The notes under the pieces were generated by a model. That model was not told where the DNA came from and searched no databases. It worked only from the letters and a program-made list of their open reading frames with translations. DNA of 64,000 nt from contig NZ_PRDG01000001.1 of assembly GCF_017883985.1 (NCBI RefSeq), positions 261,771-325,770 of the forward strand, written 5' to 3'. Shown piece by piece: positions 10,495-19,800 of this stretch; position 1 is the stretch's first letter; each line of letters begins with the position of its first letter. The position numbers and the translations under genes were made by a program. The DNA comes from Streptococcus oricebi. GTDB taxonomy: Bacteria > Bacillota > Bacilli > Lactobacillales > Streptococcaceae.

Positions 10495-11337
10495 ATGAGA
10501 AAAAGGCTAAAACCACTTGTTGTCCTTATTTTCTTTGTCGGCTTTATCTCCAGTCTCTTGATTAGTCGGCAATTCATTCCTAAAGTAAGGCAGCAAGAAA
10601 AAAGGACTGAGGTAGAGACCCTACCTTCAAGCTCACCTGAGACCAATCCAGCAGATTTGACCAAACCCATTATCGATCTGTCTGGTTGGCAACTACCAAG
10701 TGAGATTAACTACGACCAACTATCACAAAACATTTCTGGAGCCATTATCCGAATTCAGAGCGGCTCGTATACCAAGAAGGAAAACACTGCGACCTATGCC
10801 AACGGACTGGACAAGTCTTACAAGACCCACATCCAGGAGTTTCAAAAGCGTAATGTCCCCGTGGCAGTCTATGCTTATGTAGCAGCGGCTAATATCAAGG
10901 AAATGGAAAAGGAAGCTGAAAGTTTCTACAAGGCTGCCTCAAAATACAACCCCACCTACTACTGGCTAGATGTCGAAGAAAAGACCATGCCCGATATGAA
11001 TGCTGGGGTAGAGGCCTTTCGAGCCAAGTTAGAATCTCTAGGGGCTAAAAAAATCGGGCTTTATATCGGGACTTATTTCATGGAAGAACATAGTATCTCT
11101 ACTGAAAAGTTTTCTGCTATTTGGATTCCCACCTATGGTAGCGATAATGGCTACTATAATGCTGCCCCCCAGACAGACATCAACTATGACCTGCACCAAT
11201 ATACTTCCCAGGGCTCCATTTCTGGCTTTCCCCATATTGTTGACTTAAACCAACTATCACCTCTTAAGGATCGCTCAGAAACCTTTGCCAAACTTTTCGG
11301 CCAAGAAGAAAGCAAAAACGATAAAAAGACTCAATAG
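10495..11337 (+). CDS. Membrane-anchored GH25 (lysozyme-like) protein
   Basis: Putative muramidase of the GH25 family held outside the membrane. 280 residues: an N-terminal hydrophobic segment (VVLIFFVGFISSLLI, residues 8-22), a short Ser/Glu/Pro linker, then the GH25 barrel from about residue 60 (PIIDLSGWQ, GAIIRIQSGS, YYWLDVEEKT with the Asp-x-Glu pair, IGLYIGTYF, YDLHQYTSQGSISG). It lacks the binding repeats seen in the GH25 gene at the window start. It stands alone, divergent from ftsW, with a promoter and a terminator. A role in wall remodelling is inferred; substrate and activity are not shown by the sequence. Confidence 0.85.
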   Translation: MRKRLKPLVVLIFFVGFISSLLISRQFIPKVRQQEKRTEVETLPSSSPETNPADLTKPIIDLSGWQLPSEINYDQLSQNISGAIIRIQSGSYTKKENTATYANGLDKSYKTHIQEFQKRNVPVAVYAYVAAANIKEMEKEAESFYKAASKYNPTYYWLDVEEKTMPDMNAGVEAFRAKLESLGAKKIGLYIGTYFMEEHSISTEKFSAIWIPTYGSDNGYYNAAPQTDINYDLHQYTSQGSISGFPHIVDLNQLSPLKDRSETFAKLFGQEESKNDKKTQ

Positions 11338-11368
11338 AAGCTAGGCTTTAGGCTAGTTTCTATTTTTA
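11336..11368 (+). terminator. Terminator of the GH25 gene
   Basis: GAAGCTAG, loop, CTAGTTTC followed by TATTTTT, directly after the stop; one stem mismatch. Confidence 0.7.
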
Positions 11369-11498
11369 TTGCTAGAGATTTTAGATCAGCTACTTCTAGA
11401 GGGGACAAGACCTGCCAACTAGCTAGTCCTGACTTCTTTTTCTTTCTTCTTGAGTCCTAATTTTTTGAACTTAACTACTACTTTTCGCTCTGGCAATG

Positions 11499-11507
11499 TG
11501 ATATAAT
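11499..11507 (+). promoter_or_regulatory. Extended -10 promoter of the DUF368 operon
   Basis: TGATATAAT (TATAAT at 11502-11507) with no clear -35. The 73-base leader ends in AAAGGAGATGAC directly before the start codon. Confidence 0.6.
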
Positions 11508-11580
11508 GTAAGTTATGCTAGGATTTATTTGAGATTTTACTCTTTAAAAATAAAATTTAAACCTACTAAAAGGAGATGAC

Positions 11581-12423
11581 ATGCTTTCTTGGTTCACAAG
11601 AATTCTAAAAGGAATTATTATTGCTTTGGGGTTTATTCTACCGGGGATTTCTGGTGGTGTGCTGGCCGCTATTTTAGGCATTTATGAACGACTAATCAAG
11701 TTTCTCGCCCACATCCACAAGGATTTCAAGGAAAACCTACTCTACTTTTTACCGGTCGGACTGGGTATGGTGCTAGGAATCGCCCTCTTCTCCCTACCAG
11801 TTGAGTACCTCCTGGACCACTACAAGGTACCGGTCCTTTGGGGCTTTGCTGGAGCAATCCTGGGAACCCTACCTAGCTTATGGAGCGATGCCAAGAAAAA
11901 AAGTGCCAGAGACGGGCTGGACTGGTTTATTCTGGTCACAACCTTTTTGCTATCTGGCCTTCTACTCTATTTCCTAAATAGTCTAGTCGGAACCCTGCCG
12001 GCCAACTTCTGGACCTTTATTTTGGCCGGGGCCTTGATTGCCCTAGGAGTTCTGATTCCGGGGCTGAGTCCCTCCAATCTCCTCTTAATTTTGGGGCTCT
12101 ACTCTCCCATGCTGGTTGGCTTTAAATCGCTGGATTTGCTGGGGACCTTTTTCCCCATCGCCTTGGGCGGAGCCTTAGCCCTGATTGCCTTTTCTAAGCT
12201 GATGGACTACGCTCTAAAAAACTACCACTCTCGTATCTATCATTTTATTATCGGCCTGGTCCTATCCAGCACCCTCCTAATTCTAATCCCTAATTCCAAC
12301 AATCCAGAAAGCATCTCCTATGCAGGCATTTCTTTAGGAAGTCTGGCTATTTCTGTCCTGGCTCTGGGCCTAGGGATTTGGCTGGGCTACTGGATGAGTG
12401 GACTGGAAGAGAAGTATAAATAA
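11581..12423 (+). CDS. DUF368 polyprenyl-phosphate transporter family protein (PopT-like)
   Basis: Polytopic membrane protein of 280 residues and about eight to nine hydrophobic helices. The DUF368 family has been linked to recycling of undecaprenyl phosphate across the membrane for wall synthesis. Two pseudo-repeated motifs are visible: FILPGISGGVLAAILGIYE near residue 18 and VLIPGLSPSNLLLILGLY near residue 157, as expected for an inverted-repeat transporter. AGGAGATGAC precedes the ATG. The stop overlaps the next start by one base (TAATG), so the two are translationally coupled. Family is firm; the transported lipid is from family knowledge. Confidence 0.88.
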   Translation: MLSWFTRILKGIIIALGFILPGISGGVLAAILGIYERLIKFLAHIHKDFKENLLYFLPVGLGMVLGIALFSLPVEYLLDHYKVPVLWGFAGAILGTLPSLWSDAKKKSARDGLDWFILVTTFLLSGLLLYFLNSLVGTLPANFWTFILAGALIALGVLIPGLSPSNLLLILGLYSPMLVGFKSLDLLGTFFPIALGGALALIAFSKLMDYALKNYHSRIYHFIIGLVLSSTLLILIPNSNNPESISYAGISLGSLAISVLALGLGIWLGYWMSGLEEKYK

Positions 12424-12899
12424 TGGCTAAAAAAACAAAAATAAAAAAGACCTTGGTTGAGCAGATTTTAACAAAGGCCAAGATTGAACATGAGGGTCTA
12501 ATTATAGAGGCCCTCAAGGCAGGTGCTTCATCTGAATTTGCTGGCAGTAAAATTTATAAGACCCTGGCCCTCAAGGGTGATAAGACAGGTCCCTTGATTG
12601 GGATTATCCCTTTGGATCAACACTTGTCCGAGAAAAAATTGGCCAAGGCTTCTGCTAATAAAAAAGTAGCCATGATTCCCCAAAAGGAACTTGAAAAAAC
12701 GACAGGCTACGTCCATGGGGCCAATAATCCCGTCGGTATTCGGCAAAAACATGCCTTTCCGATTTTTATCGAGCAGACGGCCCTAACAGAGGAAAAAATC
12801 ATTGTTTCAGCTGGTGAGTTGGGACGTAGCATTGCTATCAATCCTAGAGACCTGGCCGACTTTGTTGAGGCTAGCTTTGCCGATATTCTAGCCGACTAG
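12423..12899 (+). CDS. ybaK: Cys-tRNA(Pro)/Cys-tRNA(Cys) deacylase, YbaK/EbsC family
   Basis: Editing factor that hydrolyses mischarged aminoacyl-tRNA(Pro). 158 residues, the usual length for free-standing YbaK. Family motifs are FKTLALKGD-like IYKTLALKGDKTGP near residue 44, KKVAMIPQKELEKTTGYVHGANNPVG around 80-105 (Lys and GxxxPxG substrate loop) and IVSAGELGRSIAINPRDL near 128. It is co-transcribed with the DUF368 gene through a one-base stop/start overlap and precedes the histidine phosphatase by 48 bp. Confidence 0.93.
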   Translation: MAKKTKIKKTLVEQILTKAKIEHEGLIIEALKAGASSEFAGSKIYKTLALKGDKTGPLIGIIPLDQHLSEKKLAKASANKKVAMIPQKELEKTTGYVHGANNPVGIRQKHAFPIFIEQTALTEEKIIVSAGELGRSIAINPRDLADFVEASFADILAD

Positions 12900-12947
12900 A
12901 AAAGAAAGATTAAGAAAAAGAAAACAAGAAAGAGGTTAAACACTTAC

Positions 12948-13595
12948 ATGAAACTTTACTTTGTCCGTCATGGGCGTACGCAATGGAATGAGGAAGGACG
13001 CTTTCAGGGAGCTGGCGGCGATTCCCCCCTGCTTGAAACAGCTATTGAGGAGCTTCATCTTTTGGGCAAGCACATGGCCCAAATCAAGTTTGATAAGATT
13101 TTCTCTAGCGATTTAGAGCGGGCTGTGAGAACTGCTGAAATCCTCAGCCAGGACAATGACTTTCCTCAAAATGTAGAAACCCATGAAGAACTGAGAGAAT
13201 GGCAGCTAGGGAGCCTAGAGGGGCAGAAAATCGCTACTATTGCCGCCATCTATCCCAATCAAATGGAGGCCTTTCGCCACAATCTAGCCAAGTTTAACAA
13301 CTCTATCTTTGGGGCAGAGTCAGTCTATCACATGACCAAGCGGACCATCGACTTTATCAAGTCGCAAAAGGGCAAGGACTACCAAAATCTACTTTTTGTG
13401 GGGCATGGCGCCAATCTGACCGCTTCTCTCCGCTCGCTCTTGGGCTATGATTATGCCTTACTCCGCCAAGGTGGAGGGCTGAAAAACTCTTCTGTAACCA
13501 TTTTAGAAACCGAGGACTTTGAAAACTTCAAGCTCCTGGAATGGAACAATGTGGACCATCTGGAAAGACTGGAAAAAGAAAGCTTGAAGGCTTAA
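12948..13595 (+). CDS. Histidine phosphatase superfamily (phosphoglycerate mutase-like)
   Basis: Phosphohydrolase using a phospho-histidine intermediate. 215 residues with the RHG motif FVRHGRTQWNEEGRFQG at residues 5-21, a SSDLERAVRTAEIL segment, the acidic EELREWQLGSLEG loop and the second catalytic His in LLFVGHGANLTA near 148. The lineage looks like a broad-specificity phosphatase rather than the glycolytic mutase. The start follows AAGAGGTTAAAC. It ends at a strong bidirectional terminator. The true substrate cannot be read from the sequence. Confidence 0.88.
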   Translation: MKLYFVRHGRTQWNEEGRFQGAGGDSPLLETAIEELHLLGKHMAQIKFDKIFSSDLERAVRTAEILSQDNDFPQNVETHEELREWQLGSLEGQKIATIAAIYPNQMEAFRHNLAKFNNSIFGAESVYHMTKRTIDFIKSQKGKDYQNLLFVGHGANLTASLRSLLGYDYALLRQGGGLKNSSVTILETEDFENFKLLEWNNVDHLERLEKESLKA

Positions 13596-13607
13596 GTAAA
13601 ATAAAAG

Positions 13608-13667
13608 AAAACTAGACCCTACTTCCATCTTACTTAAAAGAGATGGAGTTGGGGTCTAGTTTTTTAA
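13608..13667. terminator. Bidirectional terminator between convergent genes
   Basis: AAACTAGACCC pairs with GGGTCTAGTTTT, with an inner CCATCT/AGATGG stem, flanked by A and T runs. It serves the phosphatase on the plus strand and the methyltransferase operon on the minus strand. Confidence 0.9.
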
Positions 13668-13670
13668 TGA

Positions 13671-14378
13671 CTAAATTTTTCTAAGCCATAGATGTTGGAA
13701 GGCTGCGATATCCCGGTAAGGGGATTGGTCATAGACAGCTAACTCCATGCCCAATAAGTTTTCATGCCAGTCAGGTACAGTCTTAAATTCATTTATCTGG
13801 AGGCCGTAGAAAACTCGAATCCCTTGATAGTCTTGAATTTCCAAGGGTAAGTCCTGGGTGACATCTTCAAGCTTATACAAATGGGCCTCTCCCATACTAT
13901 GGGTTTGATAGGCTTGACCAGCCTCTAAGGCTCTGGCCTTTTTAATATTATTTTCAAAGACCACAGCCTGCATAATCCGCCCGACTTGATTGTGCTTGAT
14001 GAGCGAGACTTTCCCACCTACTTTTAGCAAACGAGCAAACTCCTTTAAATAGCTAGCAGGATCCTCAACATACTCCAAGACATTATGGCAAATAATGATA
14101 TCAAAGGAAGCGTCAGGCAGCTGGTCCAGCACTTCTATACTGCCACAGACTTGCTCATAATCATAGGTGTCTTTGCGCTCATTTATCAACTGCTGATTGG
14201 GCTCGACAGCTAAAACTTGATTTTTCTGGGCCAGGAAGTTGCTGACTATGCCAAAGCCCGAACCAAAATCCAAAATTTTCTGATTCTCAAGGTTGATAAG
14301 TTGTTGAAAGACAATCTCATAGTAGAGTTGTCCCCAAGGTTCTTGTATATATTTTTTATATTCCTGTAAATCCATCAC
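13671..14378 (-). CDS. Class I SAM-dependent methyltransferase
   Basis: 235 residues with a Rossmann SAM-binding domain: ILDFGSGFGIVSNFLA (motif I) near 36, VLAVEPN (acidic ribose-binding loop), FDIIICHNVLEYVEDP (motif IV/post) near 93 and LLKVGGKVSLIKHN. The fold is of the UbiE/Tam small-molecule type, so the substrate is unknown. It is the last gene of a minus-strand run, 6 bp after the SDR gene, and ends at the shared terminator. Confidence 0.82.
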   Translation of the reverse strand: MMDLQEYKKYIQEPWGQLYYEIVFQQLINLENQKILDFGSGFGIVSNFLAQKNQVLAVEPNQQLINERKDTYDYEQVCGSIEVLDQLPDASFDIIICHNVLEYVEDPASYLKEFARLLKVGGKVSLIKHNQVGRIMQAVVFENNIKKARALEAGQAYQTHSMGEAHLYKLEDVTQDLPLEIQDYQGIRVFYGLQINEFKTVPDWHENLLGMELAVYDQSPYRDIAAFQHLWLRKI

Positions 14379-14384
14379 TTATCC

Positions 14385-15140
14385 TCACTTATAATTAAAA
14401 AGTTTCCCAGCCAGATAATCGGCTGTTTTAGGAAAGAGAGTATAAAGCTTATGGGCTAAGTGAAGAAGAAGAGGCAGATTAAGCTCTCTTTTCTTACTGC
14501 CCAAGGCCTTGACGATTTTTTTTGCCACTAGAGGGGCTTCTAGGATATAGCGTTCGACCGCCTTGATATAGGTCCCTGCTGGATCAGCCTGGTCGAAAAA
14601 GTTGGTTCTAATCGGGCCAGGATTAACAGTCAAAACCTGGACCTGGTAGGGGGCTAGCTCCAAGCGCAGGGCATTGGAAAAGCCGATGGCCGCAAACTTA
14701 GTGGCCGAGTAAAGACTTGATTTGGCGCTGGCAATCAAGCCGGCCATACTGACAATATTAACAATCTGACCGCGTCTAACCTCCTTCATCTGCTGGCCAA
14801 ACAGGCGCGACAAGGTTATCAGGGCAAAGGTATTGACATTGAACATCTGGCGCATCTGGCTAGCCGATAACTTGTCAAAATCCTCAAAGAGACCATAGCC
14901 GGCATTGTTAATCAAAATATCAAGCGGGCCATACTGTTCATAAATCTCTTGGCTGAATGCTTCCAAGGCCTGGTCCTCTTGGAGGTCCAGCTCAAATAAA
15001 TGGCAGTTGGCTAAGCTCCCATAAAGCTTCTCTAGTCTAGCCTTGCTACGGCCAACTAAAATCAGGCGGTCTTCTGGCAAGAACTTGACTAGTTCTTGAG
15101 CCAGACCACCACTGGCTCCTGTGATTAGAATGGTTCTCAT
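14385..15140 (-). CDS. Short-chain dehydrogenase/reductase (DltE-like)
   Basis: NAD(P)-dependent oxidoreductase of 251 residues. Classical SDR motifs: [13 protein letters not shown] (cofactor glycine motif) near residue 7, NNAGYGLF near 79, the Ser at SMAG and the catalytic YSATKFA near 145, then [10 protein letters not shown]. It starts 4 bases inside the end of rnz, so translation is coupled, and the methyltransferase follows. The substrate is unknown; DltE-like naming is by resemblance only. Confidence 0.87.
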   Translation of the reverse strand: MRTILITGASGGLAQELVKFLPEDRLILVGRSKARLEKLYGSLANCHLFELDLQEDQALEAFSQEIYEQYGPLDILINNAGYGLFEDFDKLSASQMRQMFNVNTFALITLSRLFGQQMKEVRRGQIVNIVSMAGLIASAKSSLYSATKFAAIGFSNALRLELAPYQVQVLTVNPGPIRTNFFDQADPAGTYIKAVERYILEAPLVAKKIVKALGSKKRELNLPLLLHLAHKLYTLFPKTADYLAGKLFNYK

Positions 15141-16066
15141 ATTTCTACTTCTTCCAAATCCTTGACTAGGTGAACCTGATCAAAAATACTTGCTGCATCC
15201 TTGCGCATCTGGCTGATGTCCTTGGCTAAAAAACGGGCACTGATGTGGTTGAGCAAAAGTCGCTTGGCTCCGGCTTCCTTGGCTACTTGGGCTGCCTGCA
15301 TATTGGTTGAATGTCCATGCTTGCCAGCGATTCTCTCGTCTCCTCTAGCGTAGGTCGACTCGTGGACCAGGACATCTGCGGCCACAGCCAAACGAACACT
15401 AGCATTGGTCTTTCTGGTATCTCCTAAAATGGTAATGACCTTACCAGGGCGCGGGGGCTGGATATAGTCTGCCGCAATGATTTTTTGACCATTGTCTAGG
15501 ACCACATCCTGGCCTTTTTTGATTTGGCCAAAAAGGGGACCAAAGGGGACACCGGCTGCTCTTAGCTTATCTGCTTCTAAGCTCCCTTCCAAATCCTTTT
15601 GGCGAATGCGGTAGCCGACACAAAAGATGGTATGGTCCAGAGCTTCCGCATGGACGGTGAAATGGTCAGTCTCTAAAATCTGACCCAGACTATTGGCATC
15701 AAATTCATGGAAAATCAGCCGGTAGGGCAGGCGCGAGCCTGAAACCTTAAGGCTGGTCTGAACAAATTTCTTGATGCCTTGGGGGCCATAGATTTCAAGA
15801 TCTGTCTGCTCCTCACTGGCTTGAAAAGACCGGCTGGCCAGAAAGCCGGGTAGGCCTAAAATATGGTCTCCATGGAGGTGGGTAATGAAAATCTTACTAA
15901 TCTTACGGGGCTTAATATTGGTCTCTAAAATGCGGTGCTGGGTCCCTTCTCCACAGTCAAACATCCAGACTTCATTGATTTCATCTAAGAGTTTGAGGAC
16001 TAGACTGGATACATTGCGGGTCTTAGAGGGTTGGCCGGCACTGGTTCCTAAAAATTGTAGTTGCAT
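15137..16066 (-). CDS. rnz: Ribonuclease Z
   Basis: Metallo-beta-lactamase-fold endonuclease that trims tRNA 3' trailers. 309 residues, normal for bacterial RNase Z. Motifs: [18 protein letters not shown] at the N-terminus, [12 protein letters not shown], the zinc motif [14 protein letters not shown] near 60, ILGDTRKT near 205, HESTYA, and [13 protein letters not shown]. The frame is open further upstream but that part overlaps the preceding gene, so I start at MQLQFLG. It overlaps the SDR by 4 bases. Confidence 0.96.
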   Translation of the reverse strand: MQLQFLGTSAGQPSKTRNVSSLVLKLLDEINEVWMFDCGEGTQHRILETNIKPRKISKIFITHLHGDHILGLPGFLASRSFQASEEQTDLEIYGPQGIKKFVQTSLKVSGSRLPYRLIFHEFDANSLGQILETDHFTVHAEALDHTIFCVGYRIRQKDLEGSLEADKLRAAGVPFGPLFGQIKKGQDVVLDNGQKIIAADYIQPPRPGKVITILGDTRKTNASVRLAVAADVLVHESTYARGDERIAGKHGHSTNMQAAQVAKEAGAKRLLLNHISARFLAKDISQMRKDAASIFDQVHLVKDLEEVEI

Positions 16067-16076
16067 ATCTTTCTTT

Positions 16077-16715
16077 CTATCTGATATAAATAATAGCTTT
16101 GCGCTCCTGGTAGCCATAGGCCAGCTGGCTAGATTCCAGCTCAAGGAGGCGGGTTTGGGCGACTTCTAGCACTTCTTCTTGGTTATAACCTGAGATTTTT
16201 TGCTGGCCATTAGCCAAGACCTCTAAGCTGGTCAGGTCGGTCAAGGACCGACTCTCTAAGACCGACTCCTGTTTTAGCGGCTGCATATAGATTTTTCCCT
16301 GCTCCTCATAGACCCAGTAGTGGGGGAAGATTTGGGCAAGTTCAAAGAAGAGGCGGGGTCCAAACTCTTCTTGTTTTTCGGAAAATACGCAGGCCAACTC
16401 TTGCTGGTCGAGATAGGAGTAACCAAAGGACTTGCCCGATAAATTGAGCCTTACAAAGGGCTTGGGCTCGCTAAAGTCTGGCTCGGGCTCAAAGAGGTCC
16501 AGCTTACAAGTCAACTCAAAAAAATAGTCGGTCGCTGCTTGAGGGCCCTGTTTTTGGTAGAGTTCGGCAAAATAGGCATTGATGACACTAGGTGGCGGCG
16601 TGATAAAGGCCAGCTTTTGCTCCTCGGTCAAGCCCTCCAAGACCCCAGTAAGATAGACCTTATCGAGACTGGTAAAACCGCCGTATTTGAGGGCTAATTC
16701 CAAATAATCAATCAT
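16077..16715 (-). CDS. Conserved streptococcal protein of unknown function (between hflX and rnz)
   Basis: 212 residues, acidic, no signal peptide or membrane helix. It starts [22 protein letters not shown] and contains a proline-rich [16 protein letters not shown] segment. Similar proteins at this position in streptococci are sometimes labelled cystathionine beta-lyase, but I see no PLP-enzyme features (no lysine in a characteristic active-site context, and far too short). It overlaps the end of hflX by 8 bases and precedes rnz by 10, so it is in the miaA-hflX-rnz operon. Function unknown. Confidence 0.8.
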   Translation of the reverse strand: MIDYLELALKYGGFTSLDKVYLTGVLEGLTEEQKLAFITPPPSVINAYFAELYQKQGPQAATDYFFELTCKLDLFEPEPDFSEPKPFVRLNLSGKSFGYSYLDQQELACVFSEKQEEFGPRLFFELAQIFPHYWVYEEQGKIYMQPLKQESVLESRSLTDLTSLEVLANGQQKISGYNQEEVLEVAQTRLLELESSQLAYGYQERKAIIYIR

Positions 16716-17946
16716 AAAATTTTTCCAACCTCCATTTATTGGCTTCAGCCAGGTAGCCCCAAATCACTTCCCTATCCTCCTCATAATTGCGCTTTTCAAT
16801 CAAGGCTAGCCTTTCTAGGTCATGCAAGAGATAGGCCTGGTCTGGTCTTACGCTCAATTTAAAGGGAAGGAAAAACTCCTTTATTTTCTCAAGCAAGGCC
16901 TCCTGGAGCCTTTCCTTGGCCTGGTCTGCCTTGGCCGACAAGAGTAGATAAGGGGTCTGGGTCGGGGTGAAATTTTGGACCAAATCAGCCTTATTATAAA
17001 GGGTCAGGCAGGGAATATCCACCATTCCCAAATCCTGCATCAAACTTAAAACCGTCTCCTCGTGCTCCTCATGGTAGGGACTGCTGGCATCAATCACATG
17101 AATCAACAAATCAACTTCCTTGCTCTCCTCCAGGGTTGACTTGAAACTCGAAACCAACTCGGTCGGCAGGTCCTGGATAAAGCCAACCGTATCGGTAATG
17201 GTCGCCTGAAAATGCCCGTCTAGATTAAACTGTTTGGTGGTCGCGTCCAAGGTGGCAAAGAGCTGGTCTGCCTCATACTGCTCCTTTTGGGTCAGGACAT
17301 TCATAATGGTCGATTTCCCTGCATTGGTATAGCCGATTAGACCAATCTTAAAGGTAGTCGAAGCCAGTCTTTTCTCCCTGATTCGGGCCCGATTTTTGGC
17401 AACCTCCTTGAGCTGTCTTTCAATATCCGAAATCTGATGACGGATACTGCGCCGGTTAAGCTCTAACTGACTTTCCCCAGGACCTCTTGAACCGATGCCT
17501 CCTGCTTGACGACTCAGCATGATTCCCTGGCCGACCAGGCGGGGCAGCATGTATTTGAGCTGGGCTAGATGAACTTGTAACTTGCCCTCATGACTACGAG
17601 CCCTGAGGGCAAAAATGTCTAAAATGAGCTGCATACGGTCTAAGACCTTGATGCCTAGTTCCCTTTCTAAATTGAGGTTTTGCCTAGGAGTCAGGCGGTT
17701 GTTGACAATCAGACTGGAAATCTCATCGGCCTCAATTCGCTCCTTGAGCTCCAGCAATTTCCCAGATCCGACAAAGGTACGACTATCATAGCTTTCTCGC
17801 TTTTGCTGGTAGCTGTCAACCACCTGGGCCCCAGCCGTTTGAGCCAGACTAGCCAACTCTTCCATGGAGGAGGCAAAATGGGGCTGGTGGGCCAGTTCTA
17901 CACCAACCAAAAGGACACGTTCTTGCTGTTTCTTTGTTTCAATCAT
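16708..17946 (-). CDS. hflX: Ribosome-associated GTPase HflX
   Basis: GTPase that splits stalled or stressed ribosomes. 412 residues: an N-terminal HflX domain ([24 protein letters not shown]-like [13 protein letters not shown]), a helical linker ([18 protein letters not shown]) and the G domain from about 200 ([29 protein letters not shown]). I start at [13 protein letters not shown], whose ATG lies within the end of miaA (8-base overlap, ATGATTGA). The longer frame upstream is only miaA overlap. Confidence 0.96.
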   Translation of the reverse strand: MIETKKQQERVLLVGVELAHQPHFASSMEELASLAQTAGAQVVDSYQQKRESYDSRTFVGSGKLLELKERIEADEISSLIVNNRLTPRQNLNLERELGIKVLDRMQLILDIFALRARSHEGKLQVHLAQLKYMLPRLVGQGIMLSRQAGGIGSRGPGESQLELNRRSIRHQISDIERQLKEVAKNRARIREKRLASTTFKIGLIGYTNAGKSTIMNVLTQKEQYEADQLFATLDATTKQFNLDGHFQATITDTVGFIQDLPTELVSSFKSTLEESKEVDLLIHVIDASSPYHEEHEETVLSLMQDLGMVDIPCLTLYNKADLVQNFTPTQTPYLLLSAKADQAKERLQEALLEKIKEFFLPFKLSVRPDQAYLLHDLERLALIEKRNYEEDREVIWGYLAEANKWRLEKFYD

Positions 17947-18823
17947 GTAAAAATCCTTTGACTTCTTGAATAATTTTCTCCCTATAAGTAGGGTCTGATA
18001 GTTGGTAGAAGTCAACCTGCATGCGGTTTTTAAACCAGGTAAGCTGGCGTTTGGCAAAGCGGCGGGTATTTTGCTTAATCTGCTCGATTGCTTGCTCCAA
18101 AGTCACCTCCCCCTCAAAGTAGGGAAAGAGCTCCTTATAGCCAATGCCCCTGGTCGCCTGGGCCTTAGGCGCCCTTTCATAGAGCCACTTGGCTTCAGCC
18201 ACAAGACCAGCCTCTACCATCTGATCCACCCTTTGATTGATGCGCTCGTAGAGCTGGGACCGTTCATCATTCAGGCCAATAACCAAAGCCTCATAGGCCG
18301 GTTTTTGATTGCTTAAATCTTGGCCAAAGCGGGCTAGCTCCAGAGCACGAATAGCCCTGCGGCGGTTGATTTGCTTAATCTCTATCCTCGCCTCCTCCAC
18401 CATTTCAAATAAAAGCTGGTCGCTCAACTTTTCCAAGTCTTTTCGATAAGCCAGGACTTCCTGGTGAGGAGCCTGGCCCCCTAAATGGTAGCCCTCCAAG
18501 AGACTTTGGAGATAGAGCCCCGTTCCTCCGGCAATGATGACTAACTTGCCTCTTTGGCTGATAGTCTCAATAGCTCGCCTAGCCTCTGTCACAAAATCAT
18601 GGGCCGAATAGCTCTCGCTAATCTCTCGCACATCGATTAGATGGTGGGGAATGAGGGCCTGCTCCTCAGGGCTGACCTTGGCTGTCCCAATATCCAGACC
18701 TCGATAGACCTGCTGACTATCCCCGCTGATGATTTCAGCCTCAAATAATTGGGCCAAATCCAGACTAAGGGCTGTTTTCCCTACGGCCGTCGGGCCAACG
18801 ATTACGATTATCTTAGTTTTCAT
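17939..18823 (-). CDS. miaA: tRNA dimethylallyltransferase
   Basis: Adds the isopentenyl group to A37 of tRNAs reading UNN codons. 294 residues. Motifs: P-loop [16 protein letters not shown] near residue 8, [17 protein letters not shown] near 33, [19 protein letters not shown] near 97 and [14 protein letters not shown] near 255. It is the first gene of the miaA-hflX-hypothetical-rnz-SDR-methyltransferase run, and stops inside the start of hflX. Confidence 0.97.
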   Translation of the reverse strand: MKTKIIVIVGPTAVGKTALSLDLAQLFEAEIISGDSQQVYRGLDIGTAKVSPEEQALIPHHLIDVREISESYSAHDFVTEARRAIETISQRGKLVIIAGGTGLYLQSLLEGYHLGGQAPHQEVLAYRKDLEKLSDQLLFEMVEEARIEIKQINRRRAIRALELARFGQDLSNQKPAYEALVIGLNDERSQLYERINQRVDQMVEAGLVAEAKWLYERAPKAQATRGIGYKELFPYFEGEVTLEQAIEQIKQNTRRFAKRQLTWFKNRMQVDFYQLSDPTYREKIIQEVKGFLHD

Positions 18824-18862
18824 CTTTTTCCTTGAAAAAATTCTGTTTTTTCGTTACTATAT

Positions 18863-18871
18863 ATTATAACA
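18863..18871 (-). promoter_or_regulatory. miaA extended -10 promoter
   Basis: Minus-strand TGTTATAAT (TATAAT at plus 18868-18863). The AT-rich interval to 18904 must also hold the promoter of the divergent DUF3042 gene, which I cannot place with confidence. Confidence 0.5.
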
Positions 18872-18904
18872 TAAAAAAATCAAGTTCAGAAAAGGAGAAT
18901 TGAC

Positions 18905-19075
18905 ATGGCTAAAGGATTTGGTAAGGGTGTCTTGACCGGTGTAGCTGGTACAGTCGCTGCTGTGGCTGGTGCTGTCTATGCTTTCAAGAAAAAAGTCATC
19001 GAACCAGAAGAAAAAAAAGCTGCTTTTATCGAAGAAAATCGTAAAAAAGCTGCTCGCCGTCGTGTATCACACTAA
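18905..19075 (+). CDS. DUF3042 family small protein
   Basis: 56 residues: MAKGFGKGVLTGVAGTVAA, then a short Ala/Gly hydrophobic stretch (residues 8-26), then a highly charged helix rich in Lys, Glu and Arg ending RRRVSH. This matches the DUF3042 family of small proteins commonly found beside miaA in lactic acid bacteria. AAAGGAGAATTGAC precedes the ATG. It has its own terminator. The hydrophobic start may touch the membrane; function is unknown. Confidence 0.9.
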   Translation: MAKGFGKGVLTGVAGTVAAVAGAVYAFKKKVIEPEEKKAAFIEENRKKAARRRVSH

Positions 19076-19100
19076 GCGTCCGGCCTAAATAAAGACAAAC

Positions 19101-19127
19101 AAAAACTAGGTCACTCCTAGTTTTTTC
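19101..19127 (+). terminator. Terminator of the DUF3042 gene
   Basis: AAAAACTAGG, TCACT loop, CCTAGTTTTTT. Confidence 0.9.
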
Positions 19128-19155
19128 TTTTTCATGCTTGATTTGGACTTGCTCC

Positions 19156-19473
19156 TTATCGACTATCTTGCTCTTTTTCTAAGCGCTCCACTGCCTGGCG
19201 ATGCTCCCTAGCATAATGGTCGCGGGTCTCAACTAAGCGACTTTCTTCTTGCTTGATAAAGTCCTCATAGGCCTGCAGATTGCTCTCTAACTGGCCTTGA
19301 TAGTAGGCCATATCCTCCTTAGGGAGTTCTTGGCAGAGGTAGCGGACTTGTTCTATAAGGTCATCGGTCTGCCTCTTGACCTGCCAACGACTAGACTCTA
19401 ATTCCAATTCATAATCATCTAATTTTCGGGCTTTCTGACGATAGTCCCAGTCAAGGTCGGCTAAGTTTTTCAT
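19156..19473 (-). CDS. Small helical partner of a type VII effector (Lap2/DUF3958-like)
   Basis: 105 residues, predicted almost entirely coiled helix, rich in Glu, Gln, Arg and Lys; begins MKNLADLDWDYRQKARKLDDYELELE. Size, helical character and place in a toxin operon resemble the small partners that bind LXG-type domains for type VII secretion (Lap2 or TlaA type). It is the last gene of the lipase cargo operon, 2 bp after the other small gene. Assignment is by context and composition, not by a firm motif. Confidence 0.6.
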   Translation of the reverse strand: MKNLADLDWDYRQKARKLDDYELELESSRWQVKRQTDDLIEQVRYLCQELPKEDMAYYQGQLESNLQAYEDFIKQEESRLVETRDHYAREHRQAVERLEKEQDSR

Positions 19474-19475
19474 GA

Positions 19476-19784
19476 TTAAACCTCCTGGATGGGATTGCTA
19501 AAGCTAGGGCGGGCCAGTCCGCCGAGATAGGACTTGGCTGCTTGGGCTGCTTGACCTTCAAAACCTGCTTCCAAACTAGCTGGTAGGCTAGTTGCTGTAA
19601 AGCTTTGAAGCTCATTGGCCAGACCCTCTAAACGACTATCTAGCTTATTTTTTTCAGCTAGAAAAAGAGATTTCTTAGCAGCTACCAAAGCCTGAATGGC
19701 AATTCTTTCTTGATTTTTCATCAGCTGGCGATGAAGCTCATACATTTCATCTTTACTTAAATCCGGATCGTTAATAATTTGCAC
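19476..19784 (-). CDS. Small helical partner of a type VII effector (Lap1/WXG100-like)
   Basis: 102 residues, helical, starting with a GTG codon behind AAAGGAGAGAAGCT. It has two helical blocks (LSKDEMYELHRQLMKNQERIAI; SLFLAEKNKLDSRLEGLANELQ) and a small-residue tail. No WXG motif is visible. It lies between the lipase effector and the second small gene, as expected for the pair of helical targeting partners of a reversed LXG effector. In the other cargo island of this window the equivalent pair precedes the toxin; here it follows. Confidence 0.6.
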   Translation of the reverse strand: MQIINDPDLSKDEMYELHRQLMKNQERIAIQALVAAKKSLFLAEKNKLDSRLEGLANELQSFTATSLPASLEAGFEGQAAQAAKSYLGGLARPSFSNPIQEV

Positions 19785-19800
19785 AGCTTCTCTCCTTTAC

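Noticed and set aside
16077..16715. Annotation as cystathionine beta-lyase
   Set aside because: No PLP-enzyme motifs and far too short for that family; kept as unknown.
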